DNA of 64,000 bases from Kallotenue papyrolyticum (GTDB lineage: Bacteria > Chloroflexota > Chloroflexia > Chloroflexales > Kallotenuaceae). Where the stretch lies: positions 392,001-456,000 of the forward strand of contig NZ_JAGA01000002.1 of the NCBI RefSeq assembly GCF_000526415.1. Reading direction: 5' to 3'. A model generated the notes under the pieces. That model saw only the letters and a program-made list of their open reading frames with translations, made no database searches and had not been told where the DNA came from. This document shows, piece after piece, positions 45,016 to 56,404 of this stretch (position 1 is the first letter of the stretch; every line of letters begins with the position of its first letter). Both the position numbers and the translations under genes were made by a program.

Positions 45016-46323
45016 TCAGGCTTTTTCGTAGGGCTTGCCCACGGCAGCCGGTGGACGGGCACGGCCAATAATGCCGGCCAGCACCACCAGCGTCACAAGG
45101 TAGGGCAGCGCTTGGAGGAACTGCCGTGGCAGATCGAAATCGTAGCTCTGAATCTTGATCTGCAGCGCGTCGGCGCCGGAAAAGAGCAGTGCGCCGCCAA
45201 ACGCGCCCAGCGGCGTCCATTTGCCGAAGATCATCGCCGCCAGCGCGATGAAACCGCGCCCGTTGGTCATCACATCGTCGAAGCGGAACGAGGCTTCCAG
45301 CGCGAACCAGGCGCCGGCCAGTCCCGAAAGCAGCCCGGAGAGCACCACATTGCGGAAGCGCAGGCGGTTGACGTTGATGCCGACCGTATCGGCGGCCTTG
45401 GGGTTCTCGCCCACGGCGCGGGTACGCAGCCCCCAGATCGTGCGAAACAGCAGCACGTGCAGCGCCGGAACCAGCAGCAGCATCAGGTAGGTGATCGGCT
45501 GGTGCGCGAACAGGATCGGCCCGAGCACCGGGATCTGCGACAGCAGCGGAATGGGCAGCGCCGGCAGTTGTTGCGCGGTGATCTGCGCGCCATGCTGCTG
45601 TTGGTAGCTGATGATGAAGCCGCCGCGCAGGTAGCCGGTGGTGCCCACCGCCAACAGGTTCAGCACCGTGCCGCTGATGATCTGATCGACCTTGAAGGTC
45701 ACCGAGAGCAGCGCGTGCAGCGCCGACACCAGGCAGGCGGTCAGCATCGCTGCCAGCACGCCCAGCCAGGTGCTGCCGCTCAGGATCGCCGCGATGTAGC
45801 CCAGACAGGCGGCGAACAGCATCGTGCCCTCGATGCCGATGTTGACCACCCCCGAGCGCTCACAGACGATGCCGGCCAGTGCCCCCAGCGTGATCGGCGT
45901 TGCCAGGCGCACCACGCGCGCCAGCACGTCCACCACATCCACGCTGCTGCCGGCCACTGCCCACAGCAGGATCGTGAAAAAGGCCATGGCGATCAGCGTG
46001 CTGACATAGGTCGTGATCCAGCCCGGCGGTTGCCGCAGCGCAATGTACAGGCCCGCCACGGCCAGCAGGCTCTGGAGCACAACCACGGTCGCCACCGTTG
46101 GCAGCGGAAGGCGCAACAGCGGCGGCGTGCCCGGCGCGGCACCCGGGCGGGCGATATCCAGGCGCGAAAGCTGATCCCAGGCCACATCGCGCGTGACCAC
46201 CAGGATCAGCAGCAGCGCCACCAGCACGCCCACGCCGCCGACGATGCGCGCGCGCGAGAGCCGACGCTGCGTGCGTGGCACGGCTCCGGCCAGCGGTTGA
46301 TCGAAGGTCTGCGTCTGCGCCAT
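45016..46323 (-). CDS. nucleoside ABC importer permease (NupQ-like)
   Basis: 435 aa, about ten membrane helices of the BPD_transp_2 family. The signature ITLGALAGIVCERSGVVNIGIEGTML and TRAVGENPKAADTVGINV are typical of the second permease of BMP-dependent nucleoside importers. The N-terminal 90 residues carry an extra helix pair. It starts 4 bp after the first permease stop. The C-terminal ERSGVVNIGIEG loop contacts the ATPase. Confidence 0.93.
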   Translation of the reverse strand: MAQTQTFDQPLAGAVPRTQRRLSRARIVGGVGVLVALLLILVVTRDVAWDQLSRLDIARPGAAPGTPPLLRLPLPTVATVVVLQSLLAVAGLYIALRQPPGWITTYVSTLIAMAFFTILLWAVAGSSVDVVDVLARVVRLATPITLGALAGIVCERSGVVNIGIEGTMLFAACLGYIAAILSGSTWLGVLAAMLTACLVSALHALLSVTFKVDQIISGTVLNLLAVGTTGYLRGGFIISYQQQHGAQITAQQLPALPIPLLSQIPVLGPILFAHQPITYLMLLLVPALHVLLFRTIWGLRTRAVGENPKAADTVGINVNRLRFRNVVLSGLLSGLAGAWFALEASFRFDDVMTNGRGFIALAAMIFGKWTPLGAFGGALLFSGADALQIKIQSYDFDLPRQFLQALPYLVTLVVLAGIIGRARPPAAVGKPYEKA

Positions 46324-46327
46324 GTCA

Positions 46328-47525
46328 CTAGCCCCATCCGCGCGAAAAGATGACCTGTCCCTGATCCTCGGCCCGAATCCGATACAGGAAGCGCACAATC
46401 TGCGGCGCGGCGATGAAGATCACCACCAGCGCCTGCACGATGCGGATTAGATCGCTGGAGATGCCGGTCAGCGCCTGCATCTGGCCGCGTCCGGTGTTGA
46501 GCGCGCCCCAGAAGATCGCCGCCGGCACGATTGCCACCGGATTGCTCTTGGCCAGCAGCGCGATCGCGATGCTGTCGAAGCCGTAGCCGCTGGAGAAGAG
46601 CGCTTTCATGTTGCGTTCGAGGCCCAACACCTGACCGCTGCCGGCCAAGCCCGCCAGCGCGCCCGACAGCGCCATGGCCAGCACGAAGTTTTTGGTGATG
46701 CTGATGCCGGCATAGCGCGCCGCTTCCGGGTTGGCGCCCACGGTGCGGATCTCGAAGCCGAGCGTAGTGCGGTTGAGCAGCCACCAGATCAACCAGACCG
46801 CCAGCAGTGCCAGCACAAAGCCTAGGTGCAACCGCAGGTTCCAGCCCGGATCGGCGCTGACGATCAGCGGCGTGTACTGCTGCCCGCCAGTCAGCGCAGG
46901 GTTCTCCACCGGCCCGATCAGGCGCGGGAGCTGCGCCGAGGCCTGAATGTAGGGCGTGCGCGACAGCGAGGCGCGCGGATCGCGCAGCGGTCCGCTGACG
47001 ATCAGGTAGTCCATCAAACGGAAGGCGATGTAGTTGAGCATGATCGTGGTGATCACCTCATGCGCGCCGGTGCGCGCCCGCAGGTAGCCGGGGATCGCCG
47101 CCCACAGGCCGCCGGCCAGCGCGCCCGCCGCCAGCGCCAGCGGCAGATGCACGATCGCCGGCAGGCCGGTGATCGCGAAGCCTGCCGTCACCGAGGCCAG
47201 CGCGCCGATGTAGAGCTGGCCCTCGGCGCCGATGTTGAACAGACCGCACTTGAAGGCCAGCGCCACCGCCAGACCGGCCAGCATATAGGGCGTGGCTTCG
47301 ACCAGCGTGTTGGCGATCGGCTGCCGCCCACCAAAGGCGCCGGCAAACAGGCCGCGATAGGCATTGAGCACGATACTCAGGCGGCTGCCGCGATTCTCAG
47401 GCGCCGAAAACCAGATGATCACCGCGCCGATCAGCAGCGCAGTGAGGATCGCCAGCAGCGGTACCAGCGCGCCGCGCGCCAGGCTGGCGATGCGATGCGA
47501 GCGTGGCGCGACCGGCGCGCCAATC

Positions 47526-47536
<11 letters not shown>
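46328..47536 (-). CDS. nucleoside ABC importer permease (NupP-like)
   Basis: 402 aa membrane protein: first permease of the pair, with GLAVALAFKCGLFNIGAEGQLYIGALASV, HEVITTIMLNYIAFRLMDYLI and TVGANPEAARYAGISI motifs. It forms a heterodimeric channel with the NupQ-like subunit. Its start overlaps the ATPase stop by 11 bp. Confidence 0.93.
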
Positions 47537-49172
<1,636 letters not shown>

Positions 49173-49243
49173 ACCGGGTAATAGCTTTGACGCTTGGTGC
49201 TATGTGGCCCTATTGTAGCTTAACTTACGCAGCCATGGCGCAT

Positions 49244-49275
49244 GAAAAACAGGGCAGGCCATGCGCCCGCCCTGT
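49244..49275 (-). terminator. intrinsic terminator between BMP and ATPase genes
   Basis: Minus strand ACAGGGC (49275-49269) pairs with GCCCTGT (49255-49249), with further GG/CC pairs inside and TTTTT just after. It would let most transcripts stop after the binding protein, giving excess binding protein over transporter. Confidence 0.75.
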
Positions 49276-49293
49276 TCGATCCAACGCTCGCGC

Positions 49294-50430
49294 TTATTCC
49301 ACGGTGACGTTGGTCTTGATCGTGCCGTTGGCCAGGCCCTGCTTGACCTCTTCGACTTTGGCTTTGATCTCCGGTGTGATCACTGCGCAGGCGTCGTGGC
49401 AGTCGGCATAGTCCACGCCGCCATTGGCTGTGGTACCCACGTAGGGCTCGTTGCTCCAATTGCCCTCAACCACCGATTTGATCGTATCGAAGACGGCGTT
49501 GTCCACGCGCTTGATCGCGCTGGTGATCAGTTTGTCGGCGCCCTGCACCGCGCCGCGGTTGAAGGTGGTGTTGTACTCGTCCTGGTCCACGCCGATGACC
49601 CAGGCGCCCTGCTGCGCCGCGGCCTGGATCGCGCCCGATCCAGTCTGGCCGCCCGCGCCGAAGATCACATCCGCGCCTTCGGCGATCATCGAGCGCGCCG
49701 CCTCGGCGCCGGCCGCCGGATCGGTGAAGCTCGGAATGTACACCGACAGCACGCGAATGTCGGGCTTCTGTGCTTTGGCGCCGGCCTCGTAGCCCTTGAC
49801 GAACTTCTGCACCGCCGGCACGTCGATGCCGCCGACTACGCCGATCACGTTGCTCTTGCTCACCAGCGCCGCCATGGTGCCGACCATGTAGGCCGCCTCA
49901 TCCTCGTTGAAGATCAGGCCCTTGAGATTGGGCGCGGGATTTTCGTAGGCGTAGTCAACGATCGCGAAGTTGACGTCGGGGTGGCGCGCCGCCGCGGCCT
50001 GAACCGCCTCGCCCATCAGGAAGCCGACGCCGATCACCAGATCGTAGTCCTGGTTGGCGAACTGATCCAGGTTGCGCTCGTAGTCGGTGGGCTGCTGCGT
50101 CTCAATGAAGTCGATCTGCACGCCCAGCTCGTCGCGCGCGCGCACCAGACCCTCATAGGCGAATTGGTTGAAGGTGCCGTCATTGACTTTGCCGACGTCG
50201 GTCACCAGCGCGACGCGCACGTTGCTGGCGTTGCCGCCCGCGCCGGCAGTGGCCTGCGGCGATGCTTCTGGCGATGCTTCTGGTGAGGCTTCTGGCGATG
50301 CGGCGGACGAGGGCGATGCCGCGGCTTGCGGCGAGGGGCTGGCTGCCGTCTGGCCGCCGCCGCCACAGGCGGTCAGCAACGGGATCAGCAGCGCGAGCAA
50401 CAACACGATGCTGCGGAACGGTTTGGCCAT
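49294..50430 (-). CDS. BMP-family nucleoside-binding lipoprotein
   Basis: 378 aa. Lipobox LLTACG gives lipidated Cys near residue 21, then a Ser/Ala/Glu/Pro linker with SPEAS repeats. The BMP (PnrA-like) fold follows: VRVALVTDVGKVNDGTFNQ, YEGLVRARDELGVQ, VIGVGFLMGEAV, GVVGGIDVPAV, VIFGAGGQTGSGAIQAA, VIGVDQDEYN. It captures nucleosides for the three downstream transporter genes. AAGGAG precedes ATG 50430. Strong promoter and two leader hairpins upstream. Confidence 0.95.
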   Translation of the reverse strand: MAKPFRSIVLLLALLIPLLTACGGGGQTAASPSPQAAASPSSAASPEASPEASPEASPQATAGAGGNASNVRVALVTDVGKVNDGTFNQFAYEGLVRARDELGVQIDFIETQQPTDYERNLDQFANQDYDLVIGVGFLMGEAVQAAAARHPDVNFAIVDYAYENPAPNLKGLIFNEDEAAYMVGTMAALVSKSNVIGVVGGIDVPAVQKFVKGYEAGAKAQKPDIRVLSVYIPSFTDPAAGAEAARSMIAEGADVIFGAGGQTGSGAIQAAAQQGAWVIGVDQDEYNTTFNRGAVQGADKLITSAIKRVDNAVFDTIKSVVEGNWSNEPYVGTTANGGVDYADCHDACAVITPEIKAKVEEVKQGLANGTIKTNVTVE

Positions 50431-50453
50431 ACGCTTCTGTCTCCTTGATGGTG

Positions 50454-50500
50454 GATTCACCGCTGAATCCGAGACCCTTACGGTCTCGCGCATTATAACA
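50454..50500 (-). promoter_or_regulatory. extended -10 promoter and two leader hairpins of the nucleoside operon
   Basis: Minus strand TGT-TATAAT at 50500-50492; -35 position AGGACC is weak. The leader then folds into GAGACC/GGTCTC (50471-50487) and GATTCA/TGAATC (50454-50469), two tandem 6-bp stems ending 14 bases before the Shine-Dalgarno site. No known riboswitch recognised. Confidence 0.6.
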
Positions 50501-50531
50501 TAATCTTTAATGCGGTCCTGGGCGGCTCCGT

Positions 50532-51179
50532 CTAGCGCTGGATCAGGCCCTCGATGCGCGGCAGCGCCGTAGCAGCCACGCTGAGGTGCAGCACATCGCC
50601 CATCTCCAGGGTGGTTGAGGCGCGCGGCACAAAGGCGCGGCCCAGGCGCTCGATAGCATACACCGTGATCTCGCCGGTGTAGTTCAGCTCGCGCACGGTA
50701 TGGCCGACCAGTAACTCGTTGACCTGCGCGCGTACCAGATGGACCTCGCCGTTGCCCAGCGGCTGGCTCTCGCCCAGGTCGCTATGCAGAATCATCCGCT
50801 TGATGGTCTGCGCGCCCCAGACGGTCGAGCTGATGGTACGGATGCCCAGCCGGCGGTAGATCTGCTCGCGCTGCGGGTCGTAGATGCGCGCCACCACGAT
50901 CGGTACGTGGAAGGTATCGCGCGCGACGGTGGCGGTGATGAAATTGGAGTTGTCGCCGCTGGTCACCGCCGCCAGCGCATCGGCGCGTTCGATGCCGGCC
51001 TCGCGCAGCACGTCGCGATCGAAGCCGACACCGGCAACGGTGCGTCCGCGGAAGCCGGCGCCCAGGTTGCGAAAGGCGGTTGGATTCTTATCGACAACCG
51101 TGACGTGGTGGCCGTCATCCTCCAGCAGATGGGCCAGCAGCACGCCAACGCGGCCACAGCCGACGATGATCGCCTGCAT
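50532..51179 (-). CDS. TrkA-family K+ uptake regulator (NAD-binding), copy 2
   Basis: 215 aa. TrkA_N with GCGRVGVLLAHLL and strand-2 Asp in VTVVDKNP, followed by a TrkA_C domain (about 130-215). It shares the architecture of copy 1 at 44292 but is clearly diverged. GAGGAG precedes the ATG. It lies 14 bp behind the broken P-type ATPase gene. In several lineages two TrkA-like proteins act together on one channel; here the channel is not in view. Confidence 0.92.
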   Translation of the reverse strand: MQAIIVGCGRVGVLLAHLLEDDGHHVTVVDKNPTAFRNLGAGFRGRTVAGVGFDRDVLREAGIERADALAAVTSGDNSNFITATVARDTFHVPIVVARIYDPQREQIYRRLGIRTISSTVWGAQTIKRMILHSDLGESQPLGNGEVHLVRAQVNELLVGHTVRELNYTGEITVYAIERLGRAFVPRASTTLEMGDVLHLSVAATALPRIEGLIQR

Positions 51180-51193
51180 CTCGGCACTCCTCG

Positions 51194-54081
51194 CTAGGCC
51201 CGGCTGCGCTGCACGATCGGCGCATCGCCGGTCGGCGCCGCTGCGCCCGCCGGGGGCAGGATCGGGTTCAGCCGCTGGCGGATCGCTTCAGCCAGCGCTG
51301 CAACGGTGGTTGCGGCTACCGCTGCCAGCCAGCCCCACCAGGGGATGCTGATCAGGTCGATGTAGGGGTGGATCGGTTCAAACAGAATGATCGCCGCCAG
51401 CAGCAGAAATGATAGCGCCACCAGGCCGAAGAGCACAAGTCGCGGCCAGCGGTCGCCGGGCGCCAGTGAGCGCGGCACCAGCGCAAAGCCCAACAGCGCG
51501 GCAATGCTGACGGTGACGTATAGACTGGTGGTGATCAGCGTGTGCACGCCCGCCGGCGTGGCGATGCGCTGCATGTAGGGTTGCAGACTGTTGTGCAGCA
51601 GATCGTACACTGCCAGCGGCCCCTGGCCCACACGCTGGATGCGCGCATAGATCAGCGGCACGACCAGCGCCAGCAGCGTGGCGAGCGGTCCAAAGAAGCC
51701 GTAGCCCAGCAGGTACACTTTGCGCGACAGCAGCGGGCGGCCCGATGGCCGCGGTGGCCGCTGCATAAAGCGCGGATCGGGCCGGCCCGCGCCGATGCCC
51801 AGGCCGGGCAGCATGCCACCCAAAGCGTCGATTGCCAGTTGCTGCCCCACGGTCAGCAACAACGGCAGCCCGCTGATCAGCGCAATGATCAGCGCCGCCT
51901 GCTTCACCACCGTGGTGGCCAGGTTGAGCATCACCAGCCGCCGCGCGCGCTGCTCCACGGCGCGGCCCTCGGCGATCATGGCGCTGATCGTGGCGATGTT
52001 GTCGTCCAGCAGCAGGATGTCGGCGGCCTGGCGCGCGGCCGGACTGCTGCTCTCGCCCAGGGCCACGCCGACATAGGCCGCTTTGAGCGCGGGTACGTCG
52101 CTGGCATGGCCGCCGGCAAAGAGCACTACTTCACTACTTCGCCCAGGTCTTCCAGCGCGCGCACGACGCGCACCTTGAGCTCGGGCGTGAGCCGCGCCAG
52201 CACCAGGTCGCCGTGCTGCAGGCGTTGGCGCAGCGTCGCGTCGTCCAATTGGGCCAGCTCCGGACCGCTGATCACGTTGGTCGCCGTCCCACGCAGGATG
52301 CCGCAGCGCCGTGCGACCGAGGTGGCGCTCAGCAGATCGTCGCTGGTTAGCAGAATGGTGCGAATACCGGCGATGTGGCAGGCCTCCATGACGGCGGCGA
52401 CTTCTTCGCGCGGCGGATCGGCGACCGCCAGCGCGCCCAGCAGGGTCATCTGTTGCGCCAGTTGGGCCAGTGGGCGCTCCGCCTCATCCGCTGGGGCAAG
52501 TGCACGACGCGCCAGGACGATCACCCGCATCGACTCCTGGCGGCAGCGGCGCACAAAGGCGTCCAGCGCCTGTTGGTCATCGGCGGTCAGTGGGCGCTCG
52601 CCTGCGGACGTGGCCAGCAGCGTGCAGCGCGGCAGTATCTCTTCGGGCATGCCGCGCACATAGAGCAGCGTGCTGCCGTTCTGCGTCACCAGTGCGCCGG
52701 CGAGTGGCAGCATCTCGTCGGGCGGAAGGTAGCGCAGCGCGTGGTTCTGGCTGCGGAGCGTCGCGGCGTTGATGCCGCCTTTGGCGGCAGCCACCACTAG
52801 CGCGGCTTCCAGCGGATCGCCGATGATGTGCCACGCCGGACGCAGCGTATCGGGCGGCAGCAGGCGGGCAGTGGTGGTCAGCGCCGCGGCGCGCAGCAGT
52901 TCGCTCAGCCACGGCTGCCCATCCGGGGCGACGGTCTGCTGTGCCAGGCGAAACGTGCCCTCAGGACGGTAGCCGACGCCGGTCACCTCCAGCTCGCCGA
53001 GCGCGCCCCACACCTCACGCACGGTCAACTGGTTTTGGGTGATCGTGCCGGTCTGGTCTGCGCAGACGACGGTCACCGCGCCAAGCGTTTCGACGGTGGA
53101 CAGGCGGCGGAAGATGACGTTGCGCCGTTGCAGGCGGCGCGCGCCCTCTACCAGCGCGATGGTGATACCGGGCATCAGACCGGTTGGCACGGCGGCGGTC
53201 AGAAACAGGATCACCACGTTCAGGCCCAGCAGCGTGGGTAGTCCGATCTGCTGCGTGGTGTACGTATAGCCGAGCAGCGCGCCCAACGCGCCGAGGGCGA
53301 CAACCAGCGTGCCCAGCCGCGCGAACGCCAGCAGCAGCGGGCTTGGCTCTTCCTGGGCCTGCTGCGTCAGCACGGCGATGCGTCCGAAGGCGGTGCGCAG
53401 CCCGGTGGCAAAGACGACTGCCCGGCCATGGCCGCTGACGATCTTGCTACCGGCAAAGACGATGTTGGGCGCTTCGCCGCTGATCTGCTCGTCTTCCGGT
53501 ACTGCTTCGGCGATTTTATGAACGACGACCTCGCCGGAGTCGAGCAAGGGGTTGGTGGTGCGCAGGTGCGTGGCATCGATCACCCGCGCGTCCGCCGGCA
53601 CGACATCGCCTGGACGCAGCAGCAGTATATCGCCTGGCGCGATGCGCGCCGTCGGCAGCCACTGTTCGAAGCCGTCGCGCAGGACGCGGCCATAGGCCGG
53701 CAGGTCTTCATCTAGCGCTGCCGTGGCCCGCTCGCGTTTGCGCTCCTGAATGGCAGCGACCAGCGTATTGAGCGCGGCGACCAGCGCCAGCACCTGGCCG
53801 GTGCGCGCGCGATCCAGGGCAAAGGCGATCAGCGCGCCAAGCCAGAGCGGGAGAAACACCGGGCGGATCACCAGCGCCGTGAGATAACGCAGACCATGCC
53901 AGCGGGTGGGGAGGGTCAGGCTGCCGGGGCCGACCATACGCAAGCGCTGTTCGGCTTCGTCGGTGGATAGACCGCGCTCGGTAGTCGCCAGGGCCTGAAG
54001 GCTGTCGTGCGCGTCCAGCGCCATCATCTCGCGGATGCTGCGCCGTTGCCAGCCCGTGTCAGACGCTGCCAGGGAAGTCAT
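51194..54081 (-). pseudogene. P-type cation ATPase, frameshifted by 8-bp duplication
   Basis: Two consecutive frames: 52126-54081 (651 codons: A domain, first membrane helices, phosphorylation and nucleotide domains) and 51194-52126 (310 codons: hinge and C-terminal helices). They fit end to end as one Ca2+/Mg2+-ATPase-like protein (P2/P3 type). The break is a tandem CACTACTT duplication; deleting one copy restores LGEVVLFAGGHASDVPALK. Motifs are also altered: DQTGT for DKTGT at the phosphorylation site, SGE for TGE in the A domain, AGGHASDVP for TGDGVNDAP at the hinge. The cation-site motif reads AAVPTGLMP. Decay beyond the frameshift, or a pseudo-pump, is likely. Confidence 0.85.
52124..52139. 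repeat. 8-bp tandem duplication disrupting the P-type ATPase
   Basis: CACTACTT repeated directly at 52124-52131 and 52132-52139. The duplication shifts frame and yields a TAG stop right after the first half of the ATPase. Typical of replication slippage. Confidence 0.9.
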
Positions 54082-54188
54082 AGGTTCTCTCGATATCCGT
54101 CCTGGTTAATTGCACAAGCGCATATTGTAACGCACCGACGGATACGTGGCAGGCCCGGTCTGATCGTGGATTATTCGCGGCATGATCC

Positions 54189-54314
54189 TCAGAAGTGGCG
54201 CCGTCGCACACGGATCACGATCGGCTGCCAGGCGACAGCGGGCCGTCGGTGCGCGCCCACCAACAGCAGGCTGATGCCCAGCACGATCAGCGCGATTAGG
54301 ATGGTGGTGCTCAT
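54189..54314 (-). CDS. 41-residue single-pass membrane protein
   Basis: MSTTILIALIVLGISLLLVG forms one membrane helix, followed by a basic tail ending RVRRRHF. GAGGGG lies upstream of the ATG with short spacing. It stands between the P-type ATPase and the zinc-ribbon gene on the same strand. A longer frame from 54392 lacks a sensible start. No family recognised. Confidence 0.45.
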   Translation of the reverse strand: MSTTILIALIVLGISLLLVGAHRRPAVAWQPIVIRVRRRHF

Positions 54315-54407
54315 ATGCCCCTCACAACCCGGCCCCTGGGCCGGTTGGCTCGTCAGTTTCACGAGGTACATATGCACGATATGTGCCAGCACGCGCGCGC
54401 CGGCCCA

Positions 54408-54812
54408 TCAATCGAGTACCTGACGACACAGGGCGCAGGCGCGCGCGCCCTGTTCCTGGAGCGGTGAGCCAACGACCCACACATCACAGTGCGGACAGCG
54501 GTAGGCGCGGATGCGCGGTGCGTCCAGCTGCGCCGGCGGGGTGTCGCGCAGCGCCTCGTTGAGAGCGGCGCGGTCGCGGCTCGCCAGCAAGCGCGCGCGA
54601 TCGACGCGCTCGCCGCTCAGCTCCAGTTCGAGCAGCATTTCGGGCAGGATCAGGTGCCGCGCGCGAATGTTGTCGAGCGCCTTTTCGTCGATCGTGACCA
54701 TCAGCTCTTCGCCGTCTGGCCAGGGGGTGGCGCTGAGGGTGATCGTCTCGCCGGCGAAGAAGCCGCCAACGTTGTGGATCTCGGTGACCCAAATGCGTCG
54801 TACTTGGCTCAT
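54408..54812 (-). CDS. hypothetical protein with C-terminal zinc ribbon
   Basis: 134 aa. The N-terminal 75 residues are beta/alpha mixed (GGFFAGETITLSATPW, DEKALDNIRARHLILPE); the C-terminus has CPHC...CALC, a four-Cys zinc ribbon. No membrane segment. Its start overlaps the upstream macro-domain-like gene by ATGA, so they are translated together. Function unknown; the ribbon suggests nucleic acid or protein contact. Confidence 0.75.
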   Translation of the reverse strand: MSQVRRIWVTEIHNVGGFFAGETITLSATPWPDGEELMVTIDEKALDNIRARHLILPEMLLELELSGERVDRARLLASRDRAALNEALRDTPPAQLDAPRIRAYRCPHCDVWVVGSPLQEQGARACALCRQVLD

Positions 54813-55417
54813 GGATGCTCCGCTGCGCCGGGTGGTGCATTGCCCAGCAGGATCTGGAAGATGGTGTAGTCGCGTTGTGACAGGGCAAGCGTCACACGGG
54901 TCAGGCCGGGCGTTTGTTCGAGGGCCTGCTGCAGCCCGGCCAGTTGTGCCGCGCCCATCACATAGCGGGGCAGTTTTTTCGGCACCGGCGGCAGCACATG
55001 GGTCGCCGCGCGTGTGCCCAGTGCGGGGAGAACCACGTGCCGTGCGCCCACGGCTGCCGCCTCCAGCACGGCGTTACGCGTGGCCAGTGTCACCGCCAGC
55101 GGGGTGATGCGTTGGCTTGTCGTCGGCGGTGCGTGGACGGCGCGCGCAGCGCCCCCATCCGAGGTGACCGCCCAGATGGCATAGCGGTAGGGCGCCTCCT
55201 GCGGCAGGGCCAGGGCCACCGCTGCGCCGATCGGCAGCGAACCGCCGTGTTGCTGAAGCAGGGCCGCGCGCGCCGCGCGCAGGGCTGGGTACGTATCGTC
55301 CAGCAGCGCCGCCAGTCCGCGCGTGGCGCGCAGTGCGGCGCTGTCTTCCACGACCAGCGCATCGGCGCTGCTCTGCCAGATATCGTCGGTTGTCAACCGA
55401 ACACGTCGATCAAGCAT
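54809..55417 (-). CDS. divergent macro-domain-like protein
   Basis: 202 aa from ATG 55417. The pattern DDIWQSSADALVVEDSAALRATRGLAALL (in separate pieces: first strand, D-A-x-V, glycine loop), a central GAAVALAL strand and GARHVVLPALGTRAATHVLPP match the fold of macro domains (ADP-ribose binding or hydrolysis), but the usual NAAN is VEDS, so catalysis is doubtful. AGGA precedes the ATG. Coupled to a zinc-ribbon protein. The fold call is by eye. Confidence 0.6.
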   Translation of the reverse strand: MLDRRVRLTTDDIWQSSADALVVEDSAALRATRGLAALLDDTYPALRAARAALLQQHGGSLPIGAAVALALPQEAPYRYAIWAVTSDGGAARAVHAPPTTSQRITPLAVTLATRNAVLEAAAVGARHVVLPALGTRAATHVLPPVPKKLPRYVMGAAQLAGLQQALEQTPGLTRVTLALSQRDYTIFQILLGNAPPGAAEHP

Positions 55418-55578
55418 AGGTCCTATCCATGACGTTGCGATTATGCGCAGCTCATGCGCCGGCGTCAAGCGTGGATGGCGTCTTGATGTACTACGCAGCT
55501 TAGGACTGTTGGGCCCTGCCGTTCTGGCCGGCAGTAGCGTACCATACACGATGATGAGGTGGAAGAAGCGAGGTAGCC

Positions 55579-56358
55579 ATGCAGCTCGAAGGAAATCTGG
55601 CGCGTGTTCCGTTGCGTGAGCTGCTGGAGTTGTGTGCCGCCAGCCTGGTAACCGGCATGCTTGAGGTGGACACCCCGGCAGGGCGGACGCACCTGTTTTT
55701 TGTCGAGGGCACTTGCGTGCACGCCTCGGCGCCCGGCGCCACCGGTTTTGAAGCCATTTGGCCGCTGTTTGAACTGCGTGAGGCCGACTTTCGTTTCGTT
55801 GCCGGCGCGCAGGCACCGGAACGGAGCGTGGTCGAGCCCTTGCCTGAGGTGATCGCGCGCGCCGAAGGGTTGGCGCAACGTTGGGCGCGGCTGCGTCCGC
55901 ATATTCCGCATCTCGATCTGGTGCCGACCTTTGTGGTGCCCGCCGGCGGCGAGCAGGTGCGCATCTACGAAGAAGACTGGCCCGTGCTCTCCTGCGTTGA
56001 TGGCGCACGCACCATCGCCGAGATTGCGCAGCGCGCCATGCTCGATCCCTGTGAGGTTTGCGAAGCGTTGCTGCGCTTGCGCCAGCGTGGGTTGATCCAG
56101 CTTGAGGAACGGCTTGCGCCGGCGATCCAGACGACCGCACCGCTGGAGCGGCCGCCGGCTTCGCTCGCTCAGGACGCGCCATCCATGCTGCGCGAGCGGG
56201 ACGAGCGCGCCGGTTTCTTTGCCCGGCTCTTAGCTGAATTGCCGGTTGCCCCGCGTGCCGAGCTGCCGGCGGCACCCACGCCGCAGCCGCAAGCGCCGCC
56301 ATCCGCGCCGGCCGAGCAGCTCTCACCCGATGATATTCTGCGCCTGCTGCGCACCTAG
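55579..56358 (+). CDS. DUF4388/PATAN-domain protein
   Basis: 259 aa. Residues 1-105 are a PATAN (DUF4388) domain: MQLEGNLARVPLRELLELCAASLVTGMLEV and GRTHLFFVEGTCVHA are characteristic. A winged-helix-like segment (SCVDGARTIAEIAQRAMLDPCEVCEALLRLRQRGLI) follows, then a Pro/Ala-rich tail ending DDILRLLRT. PATAN proteins interact with two-component receivers in taxis and gene control. Monocistronic, ends at a 12-bp hairpin. Confidence 0.85.
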   Translation: MQLEGNLARVPLRELLELCAASLVTGMLEVDTPAGRTHLFFVEGTCVHASAPGATGFEAIWPLFELREADFRFVAGAQAPERSVVEPLPEVIARAEGLAQRWARLRPHIPHLDLVPTFVVPAGGEQVRIYEEDWPVLSCVDGARTIAEIAQRAMLDPCEVCEALLRLRQRGLIQLEERLAPAIQTTAPLERPPASLAQDAPSMLRERDERAGFFARLLAELPVAPRAELPAAPTPQPQAPPSAPAEQLSPDDILRLLRT

Positions 56359-56361
56359 TTC

Positions 56362-56393
56362 GGAGCCCAGGCCACGCTGCAGGCCTGGGCTCC
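56362..56393. terminator. bidirectional hairpin between PATAN gene and panC
   Basis: Perfect 12-bp stem GGAGCCCAGGCC / GGCCTGGGCTCC with an 8-nt loop between convergent stops (56358, 56405). No U-tract. Confidence 0.65.
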
Positions 56394-56404
56394 CGGCCTG
56401 CGCC

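Noticed and set aside
44917-46353. 478-codon plus-strand frame opposite the NupQ-like permease
   Set aside because: Gln/Arg/His-rich translation typical of antisense to membrane-protein codons; no start context.
50454-50487. Nucleoside operon leader considered as a purine riboswitch
   Set aside because: Two small hairpins only; no three-way junction or conserved purine-aptamer loop sequences.
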